Below are positions 58,077-64,000 of a stretch of DNA of 64,000 nt, one piece after another. Numbering within the stretch: the first letter of the stretch is position 1; the number at the start of each line of letters is the position of its first letter. Below the pieces are notes generated by a model. That model was not told the DNA's origin, ran no database searches, and saw nothing but the letters and a program-made list of their open reading frames with translations. The position numbers and the translations under genes were made by a program. This stretch comes from DATBLE01 sp963837265 (GTDB lineage Bacteria; Actinomycetota; Thermoleophilia; Gaiellales; Gaiellaceae): assembly GCA_963837265.1 (NCBI GenBank), contig CAWIMQ010000007.1, positions 186,001 to 250,000 on the forward strand, written 5' to 3'.

Positions 58077-59009
58077 CTACGGCCCCTGCTTGCGGACGAG
58101 GACGATCACGGCCTCCAGAGTCGAGAAGTTCACAAAGGGGTTGCACTGGATGGCCTTGTACGTGTCCGTGTCGGACTGCCCGACCTCGTTGACGACGCAC
58201 ACGGGGATCCCACGGGGGAAGAGCGACGACAGGTCGCCGGAGCGCCAGCCGGCTGTGACCAGCACGTCGTTCCGGCGGACGACCTGGTCCTTCGTCACGC
58301 GGTCGACCGTCAGCGAGCCCGACGGTCCCTGCAGGGCGACGCCGGAGGCATCGGTGCCGATGTCCAGGACGGAGACAGCGCTCGTGGCGTCGGTCAGGAG
58401 CGTCACCTGGGCGACGTTCGAGGCCACCCTCGTCACCTCGCCGACCAGGCCGTCTGCGCTGACGACGACGTCGTGCTTGACGATGCCGTTGTTCTTCCCG
58501 GCCGAGACGAAGATCTGCTGCGCGACCTGCCCGGGGGCGCGGGCGATCACCCGGGTCGTCACCGCCCGGTAGTCCTTGGGGAAGCGCGGGCTGTCGAGGT
58601 AGGCGAGCAGCCCCTTCAGCTGCGTGTTCTCGCGGAGCGCGGCCTGGTTGAGGATCTCCTGCTGGCGGAGCTCGTCGTTCTCGCGGCGCAGCCTCTTGTT
58701 GTCGCGCTTCGCGTGCAGGAGCCCGCCGACCCAGCCGGCCGCGTCGCGGAACGGCCGGGCGACGCGCTCGGCACCGATCTCGAACGGTCGCAGGACGCTC
58801 GCGCCTGCGGACTGGAGGCTGTGCAGGACGCCCCCGTCCGACTCGCGAAAGTACACGGTGACGAGCGCCAGCGAGAGGACGACGAGGACGGCGACGACCG
58901 CTCGGCGACGGACGACGGCGCTCGCGCGAGCCGACTGCGTGGACGAGCCGGACCGCTGGGTGGAGGACCCGATCGCCGCCACGCGCGCAGATGACCTTCC
59001 GCGGGGCAC
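58077..59009 (-). CDS. mreC: Rod shape-determining protein MreC
   Basis: The 310-residue protein has a short cytoplasmic tail, one helix (RRRAVVAVLVVLSLALVTVYF), a coiled coil (KRDNKRLRRENDELRQQEIL) and a double beta-barrel. The barrel shows ARVIARAPGQVAQQIFVSAGKNNGIV, VVVSADGLVGEVTRV and the closing NDVLVTAGWRSGDLSSLFPRGIPV. It scaffolds the elongasome outside the membrane. TACACT lies 8 bases before its GTG, suggesting a leaderless start of an mreC-D-mrdA-rodA unit. Confidence 0.95.
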   Translation of the reverse strand: MPRGRSSARVAAIGSSTQRSGSSTQSARASAVVRRRAVVAVLVVLSLALVTVYFRESDGGVLHSLQSAGASVLRPFEIGAERVARPFRDAAGWVGGLLHAKRDNKRLRRENDELRQQEILNQAALRENTQLKGLLAYLDSPRFPKDYRAVTTRVIARAPGQVAQQIFVSAGKNNGIVKHDVVVSADGLVGEVTRVASNVAQVTLLTDATSAVSVLDIGTDASGVALQGPSGSLTVDRVTKDQVVRRNDVLVTAGWRSGDLSSLFPRGIPVCVVNEVGQSDTDTYKAIQCNPFVNFSTLEAVIVLVRKQGP

Positions 59010-59017
59010 CGAACGGC

Positions 59018-59023
59018 CTAGTG
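59018..59023 (-). promoter_or_regulatory. -10 element of mreC
   Basis: TACACT on the minus strand ends eight bases before the GTG of mreC. The spacer to mreB (150 bases) would allow separate transcription of the mreC unit. No good -35 is visible. Confidence 0.4.
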
Positions 59024-59040
59024 TAGGCGAGGAGTCGGCG

Positions 59041-59204
59041 CGCCGCCCCTACGGCCGGTGATTCCCCGAAGCCAACCGGCCGCGGCCCTTCCGCCGCGCC
59101 TGCCGCAGCGCCGGCGGGCAAAGCCCACCGACGCGCCAAGACCGCGCAAGCGCCGCCCCTACGGCCGGTGATTCCCCGAAGCCAACCGGCCACGGCCCTT
59201 CCGC
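59041..59204. repeat. 54-base direct repeat of the mreB 3' end
   Basis: Positions 59041-59094 and 59151-59204 are the same except for one base (G versus A). The right copy is the last coding bases and stop of mreB; the left copy lies in the mreB-mreC spacer, 110 bases away. Read on the minus strand both encode RKGRGRLASGNHRP and a stop, so mreB has a spare 3' end behind its own. Confidence 0.85.
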
Positions 59205-60220
59205 TGGCTGCGGTGGATCACCTCGAACTCCTCGAGGCTACGCCCTGAGCCGACGGCGACGCACGTGAGCGGCGACTCGGCCAGATGCATCGGCATGTGG
59301 GTCTCGTGGCGCAGGCGCTCGTCGAGGCCGTTCAGCAGCGCCCCGCCGCCGGCGAGCACGATCCCCCGGTCCATGATGTCCGCGGACAGCTCGGGGGGGG
59401 TCTTGTCGAGCGTCTGCTTGATCGCGTCGACGATCTGGTTGACGGGGTCCTCGAGGGCGTGGCGAACCTCTTCCGAAGAGAGAATGATCGTCTTCGGGAG
59501 GCCGCTGACGAGGTCGCGGCCGCGGACCTCCGCCTGCACCTCCTCCGGCATCCCCCACGCCGAGCCGACCTCGAGCTTGATCTCCTCGGCGGTCTGCTGT
59601 CCGATCAGCAGCTTGTACTCCCGCTTGACGTAGTTGATGATCGCCTCGTCCATCTCGTCGCCGCCGACCCGGAGGCTCTGGCTGACGACGATCCCGCCGA
59701 GGGAGATGACCGCCACCTCCGTGGTGCCGCCGCCGATGTCGACGATCATGTTCCCGGTCGGCTCGGCGATCGGCAGGCCGGCGCCGATCGCCGCCGCCAT
59801 CGGCTCCTCGATCAGGTAAGCCTGGCGGGCACCCGCGGACAGGGTCGCCTCCTCCACGGCCCGTCGCTCGACGCCGGTGACGCCCGACGGAACGCAGACG
59901 ACGACGCGTGGATGGGCGAAGCGGTTCTGGTGCACCTTCTGGATGAAGTGGCGAAGCATCTGCTCGGTCACGTCGAAGTCGGCGATCACGCCGTCCTTCA
60001 GAGGCCGGATCGCGGTGATCGTGCCCGGCGTGCGCCCGAGCATCCGCTTCGCCTCGACCCCGACTGCGTGCACCTCGCCGCTGCGCTGGTCGATCGCCAC
60101 CACGGACGGCTCCGAGAGCACGATCCCCCGCCCCCGCACGTACACGAGCGTGTTGGCGGTTCCGAGATCCACGGCCATGTCGCGACCGCCGAAACCGGTC
60201 AGGTGATCGAAGAGACCCAC
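59159..60220 (-). CDS. mreB: Actin-like cell-shape protein MreB
   Basis: The 353-residue protein is a bacterial actin that positions wall synthesis. Nucleotide-binding motifs are MAVDLGTANTLVYVRGRGIVLSEPSVVA (phosphate 1), MIVDIGGGTTEVAVISLGGIV (phosphate 2) and IVLAGGGALLNGLDERL (adenosine). It has an N-terminal FDHLTGF membrane-contact segment. It precedes mreC in the usual order. Its presence implies rod shape and lateral growth, unlike polar-growing actinobacteria. Confidence 0.97.
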   Translation of the reverse strand: MGLFDHLTGFGGRDMAVDLGTANTLVYVRGRGIVLSEPSVVAIDQRSGEVHAVGVEAKRMLGRTPGTITAIRPLKDGVIADFDVTEQMLRHFIQKVHQNRFAHPRVVVCVPSGVTGVERRAVEEATLSAGARQAYLIEEPMAAAIGAGLPIAEPTGNMIVDIGGGTTEVAVISLGGIVVSQSLRVGGDEMDEAIINYVKREYKLLIGQQTAEEIKLEVGSAWGMPEEVQAEVRGRDLVSGLPKTIILSSEEVRHALEDPVNQIVDAIKQTLDKTPPELSADIMDRGIVLAGGGALLNGLDERLRHETHMPMHLAESPLTCVAVGSGRSLEEFEVIHRSQRKGRGRLASGNHRP

Positions 60221-60278
60221 GGGGCCTGCCAGTCTACTAGCCCGATTCGTAAATCCCTGCCGCCGGCCGAAGGGGCCA

Positions 60279-60301
60279 TGGCAGGGGTCTGACCCCTTCT
60301 G
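60279..60301. repeat. REP-like palindrome, left flank of RAYT gene
   Basis: The core AGGGGTCTGACCCCT shares the GGCAGGGGTC half with the 11.5 kb and right-flank copies. The right arm diverges after CCCCT (TTCTG in place of GCCATG), so this copy is shorter. It lies upstream of the transposase start. Confidence 0.7.
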
Positions 60302-60379
60302 CGACGGAAGCGCGTCGTGTTCGTGACGATTCGCCCCGGCCGGCGGGCTCGCCGGCTCCAGGAGCTAGCTTTCGGTGTC

Positions 60380-61000
60380 GTGCCCCGCCCTCCGCGCATC
60401 GTGGTTCCCGGCGGCATCTACCACGTCACCGCGCGCGGCAACCGCCGCGCCCCGGTCTTCCTCGACCCGGATGACCACCGTTTCCATCTCTGGTGCCTCA
60501 ACAGGGCGGTCGCCGAGCACGAATGGCAGTGGGCCGGCTTCTGCCAGATGCCGAATCACTTCCATCTGCTGATCCGGGTCCCGAAGGCGAACCTCTCGGC
60601 GGGGATGCGCTGGCTGAACGGGTTGTACGGGCAGGTGTTCAACCACCGACACGGCCTCACCGGCCACGTCTTCCAGGGCCGGTTCCACGCGCAGCTCGTC
60701 GAGAGCGAGGGGCACCTGCTCGAGGCAGCGCGCTACATCGATCTGAACCCGGTCCGAGCCGGTCTCTGCGACCACCCGCTGGACTGGCGCTGGAGCGGGC
60801 TCAGGGCGACTGTCGGCCTCGTGCCGAGGCCCGACTCCCTGGGCGTCGACTGGCTGCTCGGCCGATTCGGACGGGACCGCGAGGCGGCGAGGCAACGCTA
60901 CCTCGCCTTCGTCGAGGAGCGGCTCGAGGCAGCCCGCGAGGCGCTTTCGGCCATGGCAGGGGTCAGACCCCTGCCATGGCCCGATCAGCCGAAGCCGTAA
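60380..61000 (+). CDS. REP-associated tyrosine transposase (RAYT)
   Basis: The 206-residue product is a Y1/HUH single-strand DNA transposase. PRPPRIVVPGGIYHVTARGNRR is the typical RAYT opening, and the HUH motif is NHFHLLIRVPK. LNGLYGQVFNHRHGLTGHVFQGRF is conserved, and the catalytic tyrosine lies in YIDLNPVRAGL. The GTG start at PRPPRI is preferred over an upstream in-frame GTG; AGGAG lies 16 bases before it. The last residues (SAMAGVRPLPWPDQPKP) are encoded by the right-flank palindrome itself. The end overlaps the convergent maf gene by 16 bases. Confidence 0.9.
   Translation: MPRPPRIVVPGGIYHVTARGNRRAPVFLDPDDHRFHLWCLNRAVAEHEWQWAGFCQMPNHFHLLIRVPKANLSAGMRWLNGLYGQVFNHRHGLTGHVFQGRFHAQLVESEGHLLEAARYIDLNPVRAGLCDHPLDWRWSGLRATVGLVPRPDSLGVDWLLGRFGRDREAARQRYLAFVEERLEAAREALSAMAGVRPLPWPDQPKP
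60950..60980. repeat. REP-like palindrome inside the RAYT 3' end
   Basis: GCCATGGCAGGGGTC pairs perfectly with GACCCCTGCCATGGC around one A. It lies within the last codons of the transposase and ends five bases before the maf stop. It is the right-flank copy of the element; the 11.5 kb copy has a T at the centre. Confidence 0.85.
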
Positions 61001-61578
61001 GCGCCGGCGAAGCATGTGGCGAGCAGGCGGACGAGGAGAGCGGCCGGAAGGCCGACGACGTTCAGGTAGTCGCCCTCGATCCGCTCGACGAGCGCTGCGC
61101 CAAGGCCCTGGATCGCGTACGCGCCGGCGCGGCCCTCCCACTCGCCCGAGGCAACGTACCGGGCGATGTCGCGGGCCGTGAGATAGCGAAACGTGACGCG
61201 CGTCGTCTCCGTCTCGAGCTCCTCCCACGCGGGCGTGTGCAGGCAGAGGCCCGAGACCACCTCGTGCGTCTCCCCGCCGAGCGCGTCGAGCATCTCCGCG
61301 GCTTCCTCCGGGCCTCCCGCCTTTCCGTACACCCGCCCGGAGCAGACCACGGTCGTGTCCACGCCGAGCACGGGCCGGGCGCCGGCGTCCGGGGCCACCG
61401 ACCGCGCCTTCGCGCGCGCGTGCCCGCGCACGAGCGACACGGGATCGGCATCGGGCGGGTCGCGCTCGACGTAGCGCGGCGCCACCATCTCGAAGGGAAC
61501 ACCGAGCTGCTCCAGGATCGCCCGCCGTTGCGGGGAGGTGGAGGCGAGCAGGAGCGGCGAGGCAGGCGGCGCGCTCAC
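60985..61578 (-). CDS. maf: Maf family nucleotide pyrophosphatase
   Basis: The 197-residue enzyme removes non-canonical nucleotides (dTTP/UTP-type activity in the family). LLLASTSPQRRAILEQLG, VLGVDTTVVCSGRVYGKAGG, HEVVSGLCLHTP and IEGDYLNVVGLP are family motifs. GKAGG replaces the usual GKP. GTG start overlaps the stop of the methyltransferase gene by four bases. Its end overlaps the convergent RAYT gene. Confidence 0.92.
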   Translation of the reverse strand: MSAPPASPLLLASTSPQRRAILEQLGVPFEMVAPRYVERDPPDADPVSLVRGHARAKARSVAPDAGARPVLGVDTTVVCSGRVYGKAGGPEEAAEMLDALGGETHEVVSGLCLHTPAWEELETETTRVTFRYLTARDIARYVASGEWEGRAGAYAIQGLGAALVERIEGDYLNVVGLPAALLVRLLATCFAGAYGFG

Positions 61579-63140
61579 GCCGCCTTGCGCGCCTTCCACA
61601 TCTCCTCCGCCGGCCAGCGCTCGGCCCAGTCGGCGGTGAAGAGGCCGTGCCGGCCCGCATCGTGCCCGGGGTTGCGCAGCTCCGCGAGCGCCTCCACCTC
61701 GAAGCCGTGATCGCCGAGCAGGCGAATCCAGTCGCCGTAGCCGAGGTGGAAGTCGATCGCAGCGTCGCTCTCCCACTCGAACCGGCGCATGCCGAAGTAC
61801 GGCCGGAGGAGCTCGACGCCGGCCGGGACGATCGGCTCGACGTCGGGCGAGCACAGCATCAGCAGCGTGCCGTTGACGAGGAAGAGGAGCTCGCCGCCGG
61901 GTCGCAGGAGCCTCGCCGCCTCGGCCACCCAGAGGTCGGGGTCGCACCAGATGCTCGCCCCGTACTCGGAGACCGCCAGATCGAACGACGCGTCGGGCAG
62001 CGGAACGTCCTCGGCGCTCGCATGGACCAGCGGGAACTCGAGGCCGTGCTCTCGCTGCAGCCGCCCCGCCGTCTCGAGCTGCTCCTCGGTGAGATCGACG
62101 CCGACCACGCGGGCGCCCCTGCGGGCGAGCCAGGCGGAGACGTATGCGGTCCCGCACCCGAGCTCGATGACGTCCTTGCCGGCGACGTCGCCGAGCAGGC
62201 CGACCTCGGCCTCCGGCACCTTGAGCATGCCCCAGGCGATCTCGTCGGCGGCCCAGTTGCGCTCTGCCCCCTGGACGTAGCCCGCCGCCTCCTTCGCCCA
62301 CGCCACGCGGTTCCGCGCCGCGTGCTCGCTCAGACCGCCTTCACGCCCATGCTCTTCGCGCGCGACCGGGCTTCGCCCGGTCGCGCTGCGGGCAGACACC
62401 AGCCAGATCTCCTCCATCGGCCACGACTGCGCCCACTCGGTCTCCTCCGTGCTCCGGTAGGTCGACTTCGCGCCCTCGGGCGGACGGATCTCGACGAGGG
62501 CGTCGACGCGGAAGCCGTTCTGCCGGAAGAGGCGAATCCACTCTCCGTAGGGCAGGTTGAACTCGACCGGCTCGTCCGGCAGGTCGGCGAACCGGTGCAT
62601 GCCGAAGTACGGCGTCTCCAGCCGCCGCTCGATCGTGTCGGTCTCGGCCCTCCAGCAGACCAGGGCCAGCGGCGTCGAGTGCGAGAACGCGAAGACACCG
62701 CCCCGGCGCAGCAGGCGGGCGGCCTCCGGCACGGTCCGGTACGGATCGGCGAACGTCATCGCCCCGTGGTCGCAGAAGACGACGTCGAAGCTCTCATCGG
62801 GGCACGGAACGGCGTCGGCACTTGCGTGCACGAGCGGGAACGAGACACCGGCCGCGGCCATCAGCTCACGGGCATGGTCCAGCTGCCGTGCCGAGTTGTC
62901 CAGGCCGACGACGCGCGCCCCGCGCTGTGCCAGCAGGATCGACCACTGGGCCGCCCCGCAGCCGAGCTCGAGCACGTCCCTTCCTTCGACCTCGCCCAGC
63001 ACCCGCAGCTCCGACTCGGGTAGCTGCCACATGCCCCAGCGCGGCTCCGGCCGGCCGATGAACTCGGCGTTGCGCGCCTGGTAGGCGTCGCTGATCCGAT
63101 CCCAGACGGCGCGATTTCGCCCGCCGTCAGACGAGCTCAT
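61575..63140 (-). CDS. Tandem two-domain SAM methyltransferase
   Basis: The 521-residue protein has two class-I methyltransferase domains. Domain 1 (about 5-250) has motif I DVLELGCGAAQWSILLA and FDVVFCDHGAMTF. Domain 2 (about 272-521) has VIELGCGTAYVSAWLA and FDLAVSEYGASIW. Both end with a Trp-rich stretch (EWAQSWPMEEIWL; DWAERWPAEEMWK), so the domains are duplicates. The linker (SARSATGRSPVAREEHGREGG) is encoded by a perfect DNA hairpin. Substrate unknown. It overlaps ndk by 14 bases. Confidence 0.85.
   Translation of the reverse strand: MSSSDGGRNRAVWDRISDAYQARNAEFIGRPEPRWGMWQLPESELRVLGEVEGRDVLELGCGAAQWSILLAQRGARVVGLDNSARQLDHARELMAAAGVSFPLVHASADAVPCPDESFDVVFCDHGAMTFADPYRTVPEAARLLRRGGVFAFSHSTPLALVCWRAETDTIERRLETPYFGMHRFADLPDEPVEFNLPYGEWIRLFRQNGFRVDALVEIRPPEGAKSTYRSTEETEWAQSWPMEEIWLVSARSATGRSPVAREEHGREGGLSEHAARNRVAWAKEAAGYVQGAERNWAADEIAWGMLKVPEAEVGLLGDVAGKDVIELGCGTAYVSAWLARRGARVVGVDLTEEQLETAGRLQREHGLEFPLVHASAEDVPLPDASFDLAVSEYGASIWCDPDLWVAEAARLLRPGGELLFLVNGTLLMLCSPDVEPIVPAGVELLRPYFGMRRFEWESDAAIDFHLGYGDWIRLLGDHGFEVEALAELRNPGHDAGRHGLFTADWAERWPAEEMWKARKAA
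62360..62386. repeat. Perfect hairpin inside the methyltransferase linker
   Basis: GCGCGACCGGGC pairs with GCCCGGTCGCGC around a three-base loop, exactly between the two methyltransferase domains. It looks like an intergenic hairpin that has become coding. Confidence 0.7.
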
Positions 63141-63546
63141 CGTCCGCGAACCAGAGCGCGATCTCCCGCGCCGCCGACTCGGCCGAGTCGGAGCCGTGCA
63201 CGAGGTTGTCCGGCATCGAGAGCGCGAGGTCGCCGCGGATCGTCCCGGGCGCGGACTCGGCCGGGTTCGTCGAGCCCATCGTCGCCCGGACGACGGCGAT
63301 CGCGCCCTCGCCCTCGAGCACGAGCGCGAGCGTCGGCGCCGAGGTGATGAACTCGACCAGGTCGGCGAAGAAGGGCTTCTCGGCGTGCTCGACGTAGTGC
63401 CGCTCGGCCAGGTCGCGCGCGACCGTGACCAGCTTCGCGGAGCGCATGACCAGTCCGCGTGCCTCGAAGCGGCCCAGGATCTCGCCGGCGAGACCGCGCC
63501 GGACGGCGTCCGGCTTGATCAGGACGAGTGTGCGCTCGACCGCCAC
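63127..63546 (-). CDS. ndk: Nucleoside diphosphate kinase
   Basis: The 139-residue enzyme transfers the gamma phosphate among NTPs. ERTLVLIKPDAVRRGLAGEIL opens the fold; the catalytic histidine is in NLVHGSDSAESA, and RATMGSTNPAESAPGTIRGDLA is the conserved loop. Length and motifs are normal. The stop overlaps the methyltransferase start by 14 bases. Confidence 0.97.
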   Translation of the reverse strand: MAVERTLVLIKPDAVRRGLAGEILGRFEARGLVMRSAKLVTVARDLAERHYVEHAEKPFFADLVEFITSAPTLALVLEGEGAIAVVRATMGSTNPAESAPGTIRGDLALSMPDNLVHGSDSAESAAREIALWFADDELV

Positions 63547-63558
63547 GGCGGCCGCAGT

Positions 63559-64000
63559 CTAGTCGGACACGTTCTCGGCGGTGTCCTCCTCGAGCCCTCG
63601 CCGACGCCGCCGCGGGGAGCGCAGCGGCCCGCCGCCCTCTTCCGGGGAGAGCGCCATCGTCTCCTCGAACCCGGGCGGGCGCCGCACGATCGACGTCTCG
63701 CAGTACGGGCACACCTGCCAGAGCGGCTCCAGAGGCGACTTGCACGTCACACAGGCCTGTTTCAGCTTGGTCGTGCACACGGGGCAGACCAGGTACTCGG
63801 GCTCGACCGCGGCCCGGCAGACGGGACAGTGCGCGTCACGTCGGCCCAGCCGCTCCTCCATCGCGCGGATCTCGAGCTCCCGCTCGCGGACGTCCTCGAG
63901 GTATTCCGGCGGACGGAAGAAGAGGTAGACGAGGGGGCCGAGGAACGGAACAGCCCCGAGGATCGTCGACATCGCGACGAGCCAGGGGTCCGCGACCCGG
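63559..64000 (-). CDS. Double zinc-ribbon membrane protein, cut by window edge
   Basis: The visible part begins in an open frame at the edge (VADPWLVAMSTILGAVPFLGPLVYLFF, a membrane helix). It continues through a charged helix (EYLEDVRERELEIRAMEERLG) into two zinc ribbons: CPVC with CPVC, and CVTC with CPYC. The last 40 residues are disordered and basic. An internal ATG at STILGAVPF would give 137 residues, but the frame continues upstream, so the true start is probably outside. Function unknown. Confidence 0.75.
   Translation of the reverse strand, partial: RVADPWLVAMSTILGAVPFLGPLVYLFFRPPEYLEDVRERELEIRAMEERLGRRDAHCPVCRAAVEPEYLVCPVCTTKLKQACVTCKSPLEPLWQVCPYCETSIVRRPPGFEETMALSPEEGGGPLRSPRRRRRGLEEDTAENVSD

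Overview
The window comes from a high-GC actinobacterium. Almost every third codon position is G or C, and GTG and TTG starts are common. Start and stop codons usually overlap as ATGA, GTGA, TTGA or TAATG. The gene set (stand-alone 2-oxoglutarate dehydrogenase E1, [3Fe-4S] ferredoxin, F420-type split-barrel oxidoreductase, LigD polymerase domain, mreBCD-PBP2-rodA next to an RNase E and obgE block) fits a deep-branching lineage such as Thermoleophilia/Gaiellales. That placement is inference from gene content, not phylogeny.

Layout. 0-1 kb: IS1380-family transposase cut by the window edge. 1-6 kb: ferritin, a cyclic-2,3-diphosphoglycerate-synthetase-like P-loop protein, and a cassette with two cupredoxin-like secreted proteins and a large polytopic membrane protein. 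6-11.5 kb: DUF4331, TPR and NicO transporter genes, a frameshifted RskA-type anti-sigma factor and its ECF sigma factor. 11.6-14.6 kb: Hsp20, argF, rhomboid protease, zincin, a 28-residue membrane peptide and tRNA-Ala(TGC). 14.6-17.2 kb: a frameshifted deazaflavin oxidoreductase, a membrane protein and a diguanylate cyclase. 17.3-22.2 kb: a five-gene, translationally coupled operon (small protein, polysaccharide deacetylase, ATP-grasp ligase, FAD oxidoreductase, PAP2 phosphatase), divergent from a radical SAM gene. 24-28 kb: ferredoxin, a ferric-reductase-like membrane protein with ApbE, a lipoprotein and an M23 endopeptidase. 28-35 kb: a large secreted protein with two glycosidase-like parts, small hypotheticals and sucA.

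35.7-41 kb is the highlight. It is a compact gene set for a linear azol(in)e-containing peptide (TOMM). It has a 50-residue precursor peptide at 40852-41004 (minus strand) with a Ser/Thr/Cys-rich tail, an E1-like leader-binding partner, a YcaO cyclodehydratase ending in PxPxP, a SagB-like dehydrogenase, a CPBP membrane protease and an ABC exporter. Nearly all reading frames overlap or abut.

41-47 kb holds a split-barrel flavoprotein, an HD-GYP/LuxR fusion regulator, a decayed stretch with an MFS transporter relic, a polymerase-only LigD homologue and tRNA-Ala(GGC). 47.3-60.2 kb is housekeeping on the minus strand: mreB-mreC-mreD-mrdA-rodA, an RNase E/G with a repetitive basic tail, and rplU-rpmA-obgE-nadD-rsfS. 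60.3-61 kb holds a REP-associated tyrosine transposase (RAYT) bracketed by palindromes that recur at 11.5 kb. The window ends with maf, a two-domain methyltransferase fusion, ndk and a zinc-ribbon protein cut by the edge.

Four accessory loci carry single- or double-base frameshifts while every housekeeping gene is intact. These are either young pseudogenes or assembly errors.
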